From positions 3,424,001 to 3,488,000 of the forward strand of contig NZ_JAPEPX010000001.1 in NCBI RefSeq assembly GCF_026339935.1: 64,000 bases of DNA. Direction: 5' to 3'. Each line of letters begins with the position of its first letter. The first letter of the stretch is position 1. The stretch comes from Streptomyces sp. NBC_01551. Lineage in GTDB: Bacteria; Actinomycetota; Actinomycetes; Streptomycetales; Streptomycetaceae. Below, piece after piece: positions 24,585 to 35,062 of this stretch. Under the pieces are notes generated by a model that saw only the letters and a list, made by a program, of their open reading frames with translations, was not told the origin of the DNA and did no database searches. Position numbers and translations under genes: made by a program.

Positions 24585-26747
24585 ATGGGGCAGACAGCGC
24601 GAACAGCGCGAACAGGTGCACGCCGCAAGGTGGTTCCGTGGGGCGTACTGGCGCTGTGGGTGATCGTGATCGCCGTCGCCGGGTCGTTCGCGGGCAGGCT
24701 CGCGGACGTACAGCGTGACCGGACGGCGGACTATCTGCCGTCGGGCGCCGACTCGACGCAGGTGGCCAGGCTCCAGGAGAAACTGCCCGGCGGCGAGGCG
24801 ACCGGCGTGCTGCTCGTCTACCACCGCGACGGCGGGCTGACCGCCGCCGACCGGGACACCGCCGAACGGCAGGTCGCGGCGGTCACGGTCCCGGCGGGTA
24901 CCACGGACACCGGGTCCGCCAAGTCCCCCGCCCTGCTTGCCACGTCGAAGGATCCCCGGGACTTCGCCGCGACCCTCCGAGGACCCGGCGTTCCATCCGC
25001 AGACGGCACCACTCTCATGTACGCGGTGTCCACGGCCGCGCCCGGCACGGACGACGCCGCGAAGAAGGCCTTCGTCGAGGACGTACGGGCCCACACGCGC
25101 GGCACCGACGGGCTGACCGTGTGGGTCGGCGGCGACAGCGCCGTCGAAGTCGATGCCAAGGAGGTGTTCGGCTCCATCGACGGGACGCTGATGCTGGCGA
25201 CCGGCCTGGTGGTGGCCCTGCTCCTGATCCTCACCTACCGCAGCCCGGTGCTCTGGCTGGTGCCGCTGGTGGTGGTCGGGGCGGCGGCCGTCTGCGCGCG
25301 GGCCGCCGTGTACGGGCTCGCCTCCGGCTTCGGACTCACCGTGACCAGCCAGAGCGCCGGGATCATGACGGTCCTGGTGTTCGGCGCCGGCACCGACTAC
25401 GCACTGCTGCTCGTCGCCCGCTACCGGGACGAACTGCGCCGTACCCCGCATCCGTACGATGCGATGCGCACCGCGCTGCGCGGTTGCGGGCCGGCCGTGC
25501 TGGCCTCCTGCGGGACCGTCGTGGCGGGGTTGGCCTGTCTGTTCGCCGCCGACCTCAACAACATCCGTGGCCTCGGCCCGGTTGGAGCGGTGGGCGTGCT
25601 GTGCGCGCTGATCGCGATGACGACGCTGCTGCCGGCGATCCTGGTGCTGCTCGGACGGAGGGTGTTCTGGCCGCTGATCCCCGCGTACGGCAGCGAACCC
25701 AAGCGGCGCGCAACGAACGTCTTCGCCGTGATGGGGAGTTCGGCGGGCAAGCGGCCGGTCGCCGTGCTCGTGACAGGAGTCGTGCTGCTGGGCGCGCTGG
25801 CGCTCGGTGTGCTCAACCTGCCCGGGGCGCTCAAGAGGGAGGACAGCTTCACCGGCAAGCCCGAGTCGATCGCCGCCATGGGAACGCTGGCCAAGGCCTT
25901 CCCGGATCGCAGCAGCCGGCCGATAGAGGTCATGGCGCCTACCGAAGCCGCCGACCGGATTCTCGCCGGAGCCAGGTCCGTCGACGGCGTCGCGAGCGCC
26001 GAGCGGGGCCGCAGCGGCGGCGGCTGGACCGAGATCGCCGTCACCGCCGAGTCCGCGCCGGAGTCCGAGGGGGAGACCGCCCTCATCGAACGGCTGCGGG
26101 CCGATCTCGACGGCGCGCACGTGGGCGGCGCGAGCGCCCGGCAACTCGACCTGGCCACCACCAACTCCCACGACCGCCTGATCGTCATTCCCCTGGTCCT
26201 CGTCGCGGTGCTGCTCGTCCTCACCCTGTTGCTGCGCAGCCTGGTCGCCCCGCTGCTCCTGGTCGCCGCCGTCGTGCTGGTGTGGGGCGCGGCGCTGGGT
26301 ATCGGCGGACTGGTCTTCGGCCCGGTGTTCGGCTTCACCGGCGTCGATCCGGGGCTGCCTCTGCTGACCTTCGTCTTCCTGGTCGCCCTCGGCGTCGACT
26401 ACGGCATCTTCCTGATGCACCGAACCCGCGAGGAGACCCGGGGCGGCGCCGAACCGAGGCAAGCCGCGCTGATCGCGCTCCGCACCACCGGCGCAGTGAT
26501 CGCCTCGGCCGGGATCGTCCTGGCGGCGACCTTCGCGGTGCTCGCCTCGCTGCCGCTGGTGATGTTCGTGGAAATGGGCACGGTCGTCGCGATCGGGGTG
26601 ATCCTGGACACCTTCCTGGTGCGCACGTACTTGGTGACCAGCGCCAGTGTGTTGCTCGGCCGCAGGGTGTGGTGGCCGGGTCGGCCTTCCGGTACCTCGG
26701 CCCCGGTTTCCGGACCCGCACTGGAACTGGTCGGCGACCGGCGATGA
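24585..26747 (+). CDS. MMPL-family RND transporter
   Basis: The 720-residue product has the two-fold MMPL layout: a membrane segment at about 15-35, an extracytoplasmic loop, then a block of five membrane segments containing GAGTDYALLLVARYRDELRR, repeated in the second half as ALGVDYGIFLMHRTREETR. The GTDY and GVDY Asp-Tyr pairs are the proton-relay signature. Start at 24585 was chosen because GGAGGGGCCCGAG precedes it. Such pumps export lipids or hydrophobic compounds. It is followed within 16 bases by a two-component system, a common Streptomyces arrangement in which the pump is regulated by its neighbours. Confidence 0.9.
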   Translation: MGQTARTARTGARRKVVPWGVLALWVIVIAVAGSFAGRLADVQRDRTADYLPSGADSTQVARLQEKLPGGEATGVLLVYHRDGGLTAADRDTAERQVAAVTVPAGTTDTGSAKSPALLATSKDPRDFAATLRGPGVPSADGTTLMYAVSTAAPGTDDAAKKAFVEDVRAHTRGTDGLTVWVGGDSAVEVDAKEVFGSIDGTLMLATGLVVALLLILTYRSPVLWLVPLVVVGAAAVCARAAVYGLASGFGLTVTSQSAGIMTVLVFGAGTDYALLLVARYRDELRRTPHPYDAMRTALRGCGPAVLASCGTVVAGLACLFAADLNNIRGLGPVGAVGVLCALIAMTTLLPAILVLLGRRVFWPLIPAYGSEPKRRATNVFAVMGSSAGKRPVAVLVTGVVLLGALALGVLNLPGALKREDSFTGKPESIAAMGTLAKAFPDRSSRPIEVMAPTEAADRILAGARSVDGVASAERGRSGGGWTEIAVTAESAPESEGETALIERLRADLDGAHVGGASARQLDLATTNSHDRLIVIPLVLVAVLLVLTLLLRSLVAPLLLVAAVVLVWGAALGIGGLVFGPVFGFTGVDPGLPLLTFVFLVALGVDYGIFLMHRTREETRGGAEPRQAALIALRTTGAVIASAGIVLAATFAVLASLPLVMFVEMGTVVAIGVILDTFLVRTYLVTSASVLLGRRVWWPGRPSGTSAPVSGPALELVGDRR

Positions 26748-26763
26748 GAGCGACGATGTCCGG

Positions 26764-27957
26764 GTGGCAGAAGTGATCGACCCCCCGAGCGCGGCCGGGC
26801 GCGTACTGCGCGTACTGCACCAGGACCCCCTGGCGGCCGGGCACCCAACGCGGAACGACGCGATGATCGCGGCCGGTGTCGCCCTGCTCTGCGGGGCGGT
26901 GGCGTACGCCGACACCGCGATGCGACCGGACGCGCTCGGGTGGGCCCTGCTCGCCTGCTCGGCCCTGCTCCTGGTGTGGCGGCGGCGGCACCCGCTCGGG
27001 GTGATGATCGCGACCGTCGCCTGCATCGCCTCGTACCAACTGCTCGACAACGCCCACGCCGCCCCCGTTCCGGCCGCAGTACTCGCCTTGTACACCGTGG
27101 CCGCCACCGGCACCGTCCGCCGGACGGTGGCGGTCGGTGTGTGCGTCGTGGCCTTCGCGGTGAGCGCCATGTCGTCCAACGGTGCCCACCGCGCCCTGGA
27201 CGTACTGCGCACCTCCGGCTGGCTGGTGTCGGCCCTCGTGCTCGGCGTCGCCGTCCGCAACTACCGCAAGTACCTCGCCGAGGAGAGCGCCCGGGTCGGA
27301 CAGGACGCCGACCGCAAGATCGCGGAGGAGCGTCTGCGCATCGCTCGCGACCTGCACGACTTGCTGGCCCACAGCATCACGCTGATCGGTGTCCGCACCT
27401 CGGTCGCCGCCCATGTGCTCGCCGTCGACCCGGACCGGCTCGACCGGGCGGCGATCGCCGAGGCGCTGGACTCCATCGCCGACACCTGCCGTGAGGCACG
27501 CGCGGAGCTCCGTACCACCTTGACCGTGCTCCGCGCCGACGAGCGCGGGCCGCTGCCGGACCTCGCAGGGCTGCCCGATCTGGTCCGTGCGGCCGACGCG
27601 GAACTGATCCTGGACACCGGCGGGATCCATGTCCCGCCGGCCGTGGGGGCCGCCGCCTATCGGATCGTTCAGGAGTCGCTGACCAACGCGGTCCGCCACG
27701 CGGGCCCCGAAACCACGGTCCGGGTCCGGGTGGCGGTGGCTGACGGGTCTCTTCGGGTCGCCGTCAGTGACGACGGCCAAGGCCCTGGAGCGGACTCCAC
27801 CACTGCGGGTTTCGGCATCGTCGGTATGGGCGAGCGGGCCCGCAGTGTCGGCGGTACCTTGCGGACGGGCCCCCGCTCCGGCGGTGGCTTCGAAGTCGCG
27901 GCGAGCCTGCCGCTCCCACCCCGCTCCCCTTCCCCTTCCCTGGAGTCATCCGCGTGA
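26764..27957 (+). CDS. Sensor histidine kinase, NarL/DesK-type
   Basis: The 397-residue protein has about four to five membrane segments in residues 30-165. A HisKA_3 dimerisation domain follows with the phosphorylated His198 in RIARDLHDLLAHS, and then an ATPase domain with QESLTNAVRHAG (N box) and DDGQGPGADSTTAGFGIVGMGERA (G boxes). Start is GTG at 26764; GTG at 26773 is equally possible. It overlaps the response regulator by 4 bases. No large extracytoplasmic sensor domain, so it probably senses membrane or intramembrane stress. Confidence 0.9.
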   Translation: MAEVIDPPSAAGRVLRVLHQDPLAAGHPTRNDAMIAAGVALLCGAVAYADTAMRPDALGWALLACSALLLVWRRRHPLGVMIATVACIASYQLLDNAHAAPVPAAVLALYTVAATGTVRRTVAVGVCVVAFAVSAMSSNGAHRALDVLRTSGWLVSALVLGVAVRNYRKYLAEESARVGQDADRKIAEERLRIARDLHDLLAHSITLIGVRTSVAAHVLAVDPDRLDRAAIAEALDSIADTCREARAELRTTLTVLRADERGPLPDLAGLPDLVRAADAELILDTGGIHVPPAVGAAAYRIVQESLTNAVRHAGPETTVRVRVAVADGSLRVAVSDDGQGPGADSTTAGFGIVGMGERARSVGGTLRTGPRSGGGFEVAASLPLPPRSPSPSLESSA

Positions 27958-28646
27958 CCACGTCACCCGTCGGGCACGACCGCGTCATCCGCGTCCTCCT
28001 CGCGGACGATCAGACCCTCGTACGGGCGGCCTTCGCGATGCTCATCGAATCGGCTCCCGACATGGAGGTCGTCGGACAGGCGGGCAACGGGCGCGAAGCC
28101 TTCGACCTCGCCCACTCCGAGCGGGCCGACGTGGTCGTCATGGACATCAGGATGCCGGTCACCGACGGCATCGAGGCGACCCGGCTCATCGCCTCCGCCG
28201 AAGACCTGGCCGGGGTGAAGGTCCTGGTCCTCACGACGTACGACACCGACGAGAACGTCGTCGAAGCGCTGCGGTCCGGGGCTTCCGGCTTCCTCGTGAA
28301 GGACACCAGACCGGCCGAACTCCTGGCCGCCATCCGTACGGTGGCCGGTGGCGAGTCGCTCCTCTCGCCGGGCCCGACCGCCCGACTGATCGCCCGGGTC
28401 CTGCGCACCCCCAGCTCCACCACCCCGGCCCCCGCCGCCCTCGACCCGCTCTCCGCGCGCGAACGGGAGGTCCTCACCCTCGTGGCCCGGGGCCTCAACA
28501 ACACCGAGATCGCCGACGCGCTGGCCCTGAGTCCCCTCACGGCGAAGACGCATGTGAGCCGGATCATGGGGAAGTTGGGGGTACGCGACCGGGCGCAGCT
28601 CGTGATCGTGGCGTACGAGTCGGGGCTCGTCGTTCCCGGAGACTGA
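27954..28646 (+). CDS. NarL-type response regulator
   Basis: The 230-residue protein has a receiver domain with phosphorylated Asp64 in VVVMDIRMPVTDG, the conserved Thr/Tyr switch in LVLTTYD and Lys in FLVKDTRP. The C-terminal LuxR-type DNA-binding domain reads LSAREREVLTLVARGLNNTEIA. It is the partner of the kinase upstream (GTGA overlap) and probably acts on the TACTCCC repeats ahead of the MMPL gene. Confidence 0.93.
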   Translation: MTTSPVGHDRVIRVLLADDQTLVRAAFAMLIESAPDMEVVGQAGNGREAFDLAHSERADVVVMDIRMPVTDGIEATRLIASAEDLAGVKVLVLTTYDTDENVVEALRSGASGFLVKDTRPAELLAAIRTVAGGESLLSPGPTARLIARVLRTPSSTTPAPAALDPLSAREREVLTLVARGLNNTEIADALALSPLTAKTHVSRIMGKLGVRDRAQLVIVAYESGLVVPGD

Positions 28647-28739
28647 CCGCGACGGCGGCCCCGGGCCTGCGGCGGGCGCGAGGGCGGCGGGCGCCCCGCC
28701 TTGATCCCCCTTGCCGGTCCTCTCGGGGCGGCCCGGGGG

Positions 28740-29519
28740 TCAGGGGGCGACCCGTTCGGTGAGGTACTGCTCCCAGGTGAGTCGGCCGGTCGCGTGGTCG
28801 GGGGCCGTCAGGTGTCCGGCGCGCCAGGCGGCGCCGATCCTGCCGGGGACGTGGACGGGGAGGACGGCGCGGCGCTTGCCGACCGCGCGCAGCCAGTCCT
28901 TGGCGAGGCCGGCGGCCGGGTGCACGGCCGGGCCGGCGAAGTCGGACACCCGGCCGGCCGGTTCCCCGAGGGCCAGCTCGACGAGGCGGTCCGCCACTTC
29001 GCCCGGGTCCACCGGCTGGCAGTCCGTGCCGGACGGCACGAGGACCACCGGGAGCTTGGACAGCACCCCGAAGGCGAGGTCGAGCAGCGCGGGGAACTGC
29101 GTGGCCCGCAGGTTGGTCCAGCCGATCCCCGAGTCGGCGAGCAGCCGCTCGCCCTCCAGCTTGACCCGGTAGTACGGGTAGGGGATCTCGTCGACGCCGA
29201 CGATCGAGATGTTGACGACGTGCTCGACACCGGCCCGCGCTCCGGCCTCCAGCAGGTGCCGGAAGCCGGGGACGTCGTTCTTGAAGTGCCGGATGTCGCT
29301 CGCGCAGTGGATCACGGTACGGACACCCGTGAGCGCCTCGTCCAGTCCGGTGCCGGTGGTCAGGTCGCCGGTGTACCAGGCCACCCCGGAGTCGTCCGGC
29401 ACCTCGGCCCTGCGGGTGAGCGCGCGGACCGGGCGCCCGGTGCGGCGGGCCCGCTCCAGCACCTCGCGGCCGAGCGTGCCCGTCGCGCCGGTCACCATGA
29501 TCGCGTCGTTGGTCGTCAT
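28740..29519 (-). CDS. NAD(P)-binding epimerase/oxidoreductase, ECF41 partner
   Basis: This 259-residue protein has an NmrA/SDR-like Rossmann fold beginning IMVTGATGTLGREVLERARR, with FKNDVPGFRHLLEAGARAG and YYRVKLEGERLLADSGIGWTNLRATQF. The substrate is unknown. It lies directly downstream of an ECF41-type sigma gene in the same direction. In ECF41 loci the usual neighbour is a carboxymuconolactone decarboxylase, oxidoreductase or epimerase (COE) gene that is the sigma factor's target, and this fits. The ATG at 29519 follows GAGAGGCTGAG; TGTCACA lies upstream. Confidence 0.85.
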   Translation of the reverse strand: MTTNDAIMVTGATGTLGREVLERARRTGRPVRALTRRAEVPDDSGVAWYTGDLTTGTGLDEALTGVRTVIHCASDIRHFKNDVPGFRHLLEAGARAGVEHVVNISIVGVDEIPYPYYRVKLEGERLLADSGIGWTNLRATQFPALLDLAFGVLSKLPVVLVPSGTDCQPVDPGEVADRLVELALGEPAGRVSDFAGPAVHPAAGLAKDWLRAVGKRRAVLPVHVPGRIGAAWRAGHLTAPDHATGRLTWEQYLTERVAP

Positions 29520-29573
29520 CAGTCTCAGCCTCTCGCCGGTCGCCGTCGCTTTCACCGATGAAGAACCGACGGG

Positions 29574-30470
29574 TCAGGCGTTTTGTGACAGCTCCCGGAG
29601 CTGAGTCGCGAGGAAGGCCAGTTTGTCCGGGTTCCGGACGAGCCGGATGCCGGTGACCCCGTCCTCGCCGAGCTCCAGCGCCCCGAACGCCGTCAGCTCG
29701 CCGTCCTCCCAGCCGACCACCGCCGGAACGCCGTTCGCCTCGGCGAAGCCGATCTGCACGCCGTTCACCCACCGGGAGAAGAGGCCCACCAGGAAGCGGG
29801 CCGCGTTGTCCCGTCCGACCACCGGCCGAAGCGCCGCACTCACCTTGCCGCCGCCGTCCGACCAGACGACCACCTGCTCGGAGAGCAGCCGCTCCAGCTG
29901 GGCCATCGCCCCCTCGGCCGCGGCGGCCAGGAACCGGGCGAGCAGCTCTCCGTCCTGCTCCCGCGTGGTGGCGAACCGCGGCCGGCCGTCGTCGGCCAGG
30001 TGCTGCTTGGCCCGGCGGTAGAGCTGGCGCGCGTTCGCCTCCGAGCAGTCGAGGACGCCCGCGATGTCCCGGTGGCTGTACTCGAAGGCGTCGCGCAGCA
30101 CCACGCAGGCCCGCTCGGGGGGCGACAGCCGCTCCATCATCGTCAGCACCGCGAACGACACCGCGTCCCGCTGCTCCGCCGTCTCCATCGGCCCCAGCGC
30201 CCCGGCGCCGGTCCCCACCGGCTCGGGGAGCCAGGGGCCGGCGTACTCCTCGCGCTGCGCCCGGGCGCAGGTGAGCCGGTTCAGGCACAGGTTGGTGACC
30301 ACCTTGGCCAGCCACGGGCCCGGCGCGACCACCTGCCCGGGCTCGGTCCCGTGCCAGCGCAGGTACGCGTCCTGCACGGCGTCCTCGGCCTCGGCCGCCG
30401 AGCCGAGCATCCGGTACGCCAGCGAGAACAGCCGCGGTCGGTGGGTCTCGAATTCCTCTGCCGTGTCCAT
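29574..30470 (-). CDS. ECF41-group RNA polymerase sigma factor (SigJ-like)
   Basis: The 298-residue protein has sigma region 2 (LFSLAYRMLGSAAEAEDAVQDAYLRW), region 4 (FEYSHRDIAGVLDCSEANARQLYRRAKQHL) and a SnoaL-like C-terminal extension. Three ECF41 signatures are visible: WLPEP in the linker between the sigma regions, DGGGK in the extension, and NPDKL near the C-terminus. This group has no separate anti-sigma factor; the extension controls activity. A GTG two codons upstream (30476) is an alternative start. The adjacent COE-type gene downstream is the expected target. Confidence 0.92.
   Translation of the reverse strand: MDTAEEFETHRPRLFSLAYRMLGSAAEAEDAVQDAYLRWHGTEPGQVVAPGPWLAKVVTNLCLNRLTCARAQREEYAGPWLPEPVGTGAGALGPMETAEQRDAVSFAVLTMMERLSPPERACVVLRDAFEYSHRDIAGVLDCSEANARQLYRRAKQHLADDGRPRFATTREQDGELLARFLAAAAEGAMAQLERLLSEQVVVWSDGGGKVSAALRPVVGRDNAARFLVGLFSRWVNGVQIGFAEANGVPAVVGWEDGELTAFGALELGEDGVTGIRLVRNPDKLAFLATQLRELSQNA
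29584..29590 (-). promoter_or_regulatory. Possible ECF41-type -35 element
   Basis: On the minus strand TGTCACA sits inside the 3' end of the sigma gene, 65 bases upstream of the epimerase ATG. As I recall it, the ECF41 target consensus is TGTCACA followed at about 16 bases by CGTC. Here CGTC occurs after only 12 bases, so the -35 match is exact but the spacing is off. Confidence 0.4.
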
Positions 30471-30483
30471 GACCACACGCTAG

Positions 30484-30507
30484 TGTCCGGGGCGGAGTGC
30501 CCGGACA
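30484..30507. promoter_or_regulatory. Inverted repeat between the sigma gene and the membrane regulator gene
   Basis: TGTCCGGG and CCCGGACA are perfect 8-base arms around an 8-base spacer, in the 71-base gap upstream of the ECF41 sigma start. It may be the terminator of the upstream membrane-protein gene or an operator for the sigma gene. There is no U-tract to decide. Confidence 0.45.
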
Positions 30508-30541
30508 TCGGCCGCTTTTCGGACCGGGTGCAATGGGTCTT

Positions 30542-32062
<1,521 letters not shown>

Positions 32063-32391
32063 TCCACCCTCCCCCTCATCCCGGAACACGTTCCAGGCTC
32101 GCCCGATCGCCCAGGTGAGAAGGGTCGGGAGCGTTCCAGGGTTCCTACTATCCCCGTCGAGACGCCACTGGAACAAAACCGGCCCCACAGTTGCGTCATC
32201 AGCCCGTCGGTCCGCCGATCGGATCGGCGGTCGGATTCGGCGGTCGCAACGGGAGGGCCCCCACCCGCCCCACCGACCGCCCTCGGCCGCCTGCGGCAGC
32301 AGCCGACCGGAACAGCAGCCCCACCCAACGTCTCGTCAGACAGGAAGCGGAAGCCTCCGTCTGACGACCGCACCGACACGGAGAGTTCCCC
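32063..32391. promoter_or_regulatory. Divergent promoter region with GGAACACGTTCC palindrome
   Basis: This 329-base gap separates the membrane regulator from the divergent DUF4232 lipoprotein gene. GGAACACGTTCC (perfect 12-base palindrome) stands at 32083-32094, close to the regulator start, and further GTTCCAGG and CTGGAACA half sites follow at about 32130 and 32170. The regulator may bind these to control itself and the lipoprotein gene. No reading frame in the gap is convincing. Confidence 0.5.
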
Positions 32392-33111
32392 ATGCGCACC
32401 TACCGACTCCGCACCACCGCCCTGGTCGCCGCCACCGCCGGCCTCGCTCTGGCCCTGACCGCCTGCGGCGGCTCGGACAGCGCCGGCGGGCCGACCACGA
32501 ACCCCGCCGCGACCAAGAGCGCGGACAAGTCGGTCTCGACCGGGACCGTGGCGCCGTCCGGGGAGGGCGCCTCCACCGCCCCGTCCGCCGGCAAGGCCAC
32601 CGGAACCGGCACGGCCACCGCCACCCCGGCGAAGGCCGGTTCAAGCGGCAAGAACACGGGGAACACCACCGGTGACTCCTACGCCTACACCCACCCCTGC
32701 TCGGCGCGTGACCTGACCGTCAAGGTCACTTCCCCGACGGGCGCTCCGGCCACCGTCCGCGTCATCACCGTGACCAACAACGGTTCCACCTCCTGCGGTC
32801 TGGACTACTTCCCCACCGTCGGCTTCAGCGCCAAGGGCCGCGCGCTCGGTCTCCAGGCCACTGCCCCCGGTGGACTGGGCGGCGCCCCGGCGTACCCGGT
32901 GCACCCCGGCGCCACCGCGTACGCGGCCGTGGACCTCAACCCGTCGGGTGGCAACGGCCCCGTGGCCGACGAGGTCAACGTCCTGGCCGACAAGGAGCAC
33001 ATGCCGAACGCGGACGGCGTCAGCCTCCAGCTGTCCAAGCCGGGCAGCGTCGCCAACCCGAAGGTCGGCCTGTACCGCACCAACACCCGCGACGCGCTGA
33101 GCGCCTTCTGA
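32392..33111 (+). CDS. DUF4232 lipoprotein
   Basis: The 239-residue product has a signal peptide ending in the lipobox LTACG (Cys25), a Thr/Gly/Ala-rich linker to about residue 95, and a DUF4232 domain. That domain has HPCSARDLTVKV, VITVTNNGSTSCGLDYFPTVGF, with the conserved Cys pair, and a C-terminal strand. The domain is common on Streptomyces surface lipoproteins; its role is unknown. It is divergent from the transmembrane regulator. A perfect palindromic terminator follows its stop. Confidence 0.85.
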   Translation: MRTYRLRTTALVAATAGLALALTACGGSDSAGGPTTNPAATKSADKSVSTGTVAPSGEGASTAPSAGKATGTGTATATPAKAGSSGKNTGNTTGDSYAYTHPCSARDLTVKVTSPTGAPATVRVITVTNNGSTSCGLDYFPTVGFSAKGRALGLQATAPGGLGGAPAYPVHPGATAYAAVDLNPSGGNGPVADEVNVLADKEHMPNADGVSLQLSKPGSVANPKVGLYRTNTRDALSAF

Positions 33112-33118
33112 CGGAGTC

Positions 33119-33138
33119 CCGGGGGCCGCGGCCCCCGG
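33119..33138. terminator. Palindromic terminator after the DUF4232 gene
   Basis: CCGGGGGCC-GC-GGCCCCCGG is a perfect 20-base palindrome 7 bases after the DUF4232 stop. No U-tract follows. The remaining 273 bases to the hemolysin III start hold no convincing gene. Confidence 0.65.
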
Positions 33139-33411
33139 CCGTCCTACGGGGTGTGTCGCCGGGCGGGCTCAACTGTCCTGGGCTTCGGAAGCCCTGATCG
33201 TTCCCATGGCCCGCCGACTTACACGACTTCCACGGCCCCAGTTGGGGGCAGGCCTCCAGGACCGGAACCATGGGCGGCTGAACAGACCATGTCCGGCGGT
33301 GCCGGCCCGGTGGTCCGAGGCAGCTCTCGGGCCATGCTTCTGCGGGCAGGCTCCTAACATGAGCACGTGGTTGCCAGTGACGCCCAGCAGTCCGAGGCAG
33401 GAAGGGAAGCA

Positions 33412-34197
33412 GTGTCCCGCGACGACGTCGAAACCGGCGGTGTGTCTTCCGCACCGACGGCCGGAGGATGCGACGCAAGTGGTCCTCCCTCCGGATCGCA
33501 CCGTGACAAGGCCGTCGAGGACTTCCACCCGGTTGCCGACCTGGTCGAGCGAGCGGCCGATCTGGTGGAGGCGAACAAGCCGAAGCTACGAGGCTGGCTT
33601 CACGCCGGAATGATCCCCGCATCGCTGGCCGCGGGCATCGTCCTCATCTGCCTGGCGGGGACACCGCACGCCACCCTGGCCTGCACCGTGTACTCCGTCA
33701 CCGCCTGGATGCTGTTCGGGACGAGCGCCGTCTACCACCTCGGCACGTGGGGACCACTCGGTGAGGCCGTTCTGCGTCGCCTCGACCACGCCAACATCTT
33801 CCTGATCATCGCCGGCACCTGTACCCCGCTTGCCGTGCTCCTTCTTCCCCCTGACCAGCGGTCCGTCCTGCTGTGGATCGTGTGGACGGGCGCTCTGGCC
33901 GGCATCGCCTTCCGTGTCCTGTGGGTCGGAGCTCCCCGCTGGCTGTACACCCCCTGCTATCTGGCCCTGGGTTGGGCACCGGTGCGTTACCTGCCCGACT
34001 TCCTGGACAGGGGTGGGGCGCCCGTACTCGCCTTGATCGTGACCGGTGGGCTTCTCTACAGTGCGGGCGCGGTTGTCTACGCCCTTCAGCGCCCCGACCC
34101 CTCGCCCCGCTGGTTCGGCTTTCACGAGGTCTTCCACGCCCTGACCGTGGCAGCCTTCACCGCGCACTACATCGCCATCTCCTTCACCGTCTACTGA
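33412..34197 (+). CDS. Hemolysin III/TrhA family membrane protein
   Basis: The 261-residue protein has seven hydrophobic segments from about residue 65. Family motifs are clear: GTSAVYHLGTW in the second segment, RRLDHANIFLIIAGTCTPLAVLL in the middle, and FGFHEVFHALTVAAFTAHYIAI near the end, with the His residues that form a metal site. Members belong to the PAQR-related family and influence membrane fluidity or lysis. The GTG at 33412 was chosen for the strong GGAAGGGAAG upstream; a GTG at 33367 is in frame. The N-terminal 60 residues are Gly/Ser-rich and atypical. Confidence 0.88.
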   Translation: MSRDDVETGGVSSAPTAGGCDASGPPSGSHRDKAVEDFHPVADLVERAADLVEANKPKLRGWLHAGMIPASLAAGIVLICLAGTPHATLACTVYSVTAWMLFGTSAVYHLGTWGPLGEAVLRRLDHANIFLIIAGTCTPLAVLLLPPDQRSVLLWIVWTGALAGIAFRVLWVGAPRWLYTPCYLALGWAPVRYLPDFLDRGGAPVLALIVTGGLLYSAGAVVYALQRPDPSPRWFGFHEVFHALTVAAFTAHYIAISFTVY

Positions 34198-34264
34198 GCA
34201 CGGCAATGTTCTGCCGGGGGGCTGCTGTCGCCCTGGGGCGGGCGAGTTGCCGGCTGGCTTCGGG

Positions 34265-34624
34265 TCAGGGTGCGAGGGGGCGGCGGAGGGAGAGGTAGTA
34301 GTTGCCGACGGCGGACAGGTAGCGGTGGTCAGCCGTTTCGCTGTCGGTGGTGAACTGGGGAGCGGCTTTGATCTCTTCCCGGGTCCCTGTCACCCTTACC
34401 GTCCGTGTTTCGGTGTCGATGCCGGCGACGGCGCCGGCCGGGATCAGAATGCTCTTGCCGAACACCCACACGCCGGTGTCGACGACCAGGTGTTGCATGC
34501 CGGGCTGGTCCTGCTGGCGGTCCACGTGCCCGATCGTTCCGTCAGCCGCCTCAACCGTGAACCCCATCAGTGACTGCAGGGACGTGTAGCCGCTGTCCTG
34601 CGCGTACATCCACACACCGCTCAC
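34265..34624 (-). CDS. PRC-barrel domain protein
   Basis: This 119-residue protein has a PRC-barrel core: SLMGFTVEAADGTIGHVDRQ, HLVVDTGVWVFGKSILIPAGAVAGID and VRVTGTREEIKAAP. A short C-terminal tail follows. PRC-barrel proteins act in RNA processing, membrane attachment or stress. GTG at 34624 has GAGGAG upstream; Met at 34609 is also possible. It converges with the hemolysin III gene. Confidence 0.82.
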   Translation of the reverse strand: MSGVWMYAQDSGYTSLQSLMGFTVEAADGTIGHVDRQQDQPGMQHLVVDTGVWVFGKSILIPAGAVAGIDTETRTVRVTGTREEIKAAPQFTTDSETADHRYLSAVGNYYLSLRRPLAP

Positions 34625-35062
34625 AACCCCGTCTCCTCACTCTCGGCTCGAAGGCGGCGGCCACAGCCACACGGCCGGCTTGGCTCGTCCATCCCCATGC
34701 CCCGGTGCTTGCCTCGTAACCGGGTCCTCAGAGGATTCCGGGCGCGCGTGCTATGCCGGTGGCCGGGCAGCGTCCCCGAGTAGGGCCGATGCCTGCTGTT
34801 CGGGTGAACCAGTCAGGCAGCGCGGCCTGCGCGGGCAGCAGCAGCCACCTGGCGTGCGGGTCCTCGGGCAGGGTTGAAGACGGTCGGCCCTGAGGGTTTC
34901 TCGGATCTGTGCCGGCTGTGGTCACAGGCTGCGACCCCAGATGGATGGCTTCGACGAGGCAGTGGGGGCCGACCGTAAGGCCTCGGGCGCTCGGAAAGAG
35001 CGTCAGGGAGCAGTTCTCGTGGAGGGCCGGTCCCACGGTGTCGGAGGAGGAGAGGAGCGGTC
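34625..35062. other. Gene-free stretch before the SpoIIE phosphatase gene
   Basis: These 438 bases hold no reading frame with convincing composition. Only short shadows are open on both strands. I see no strong hairpin or repeat. It presumably carries the divergent promoters of the PRC-barrel and phosphatase genes. Confidence 0.5.
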
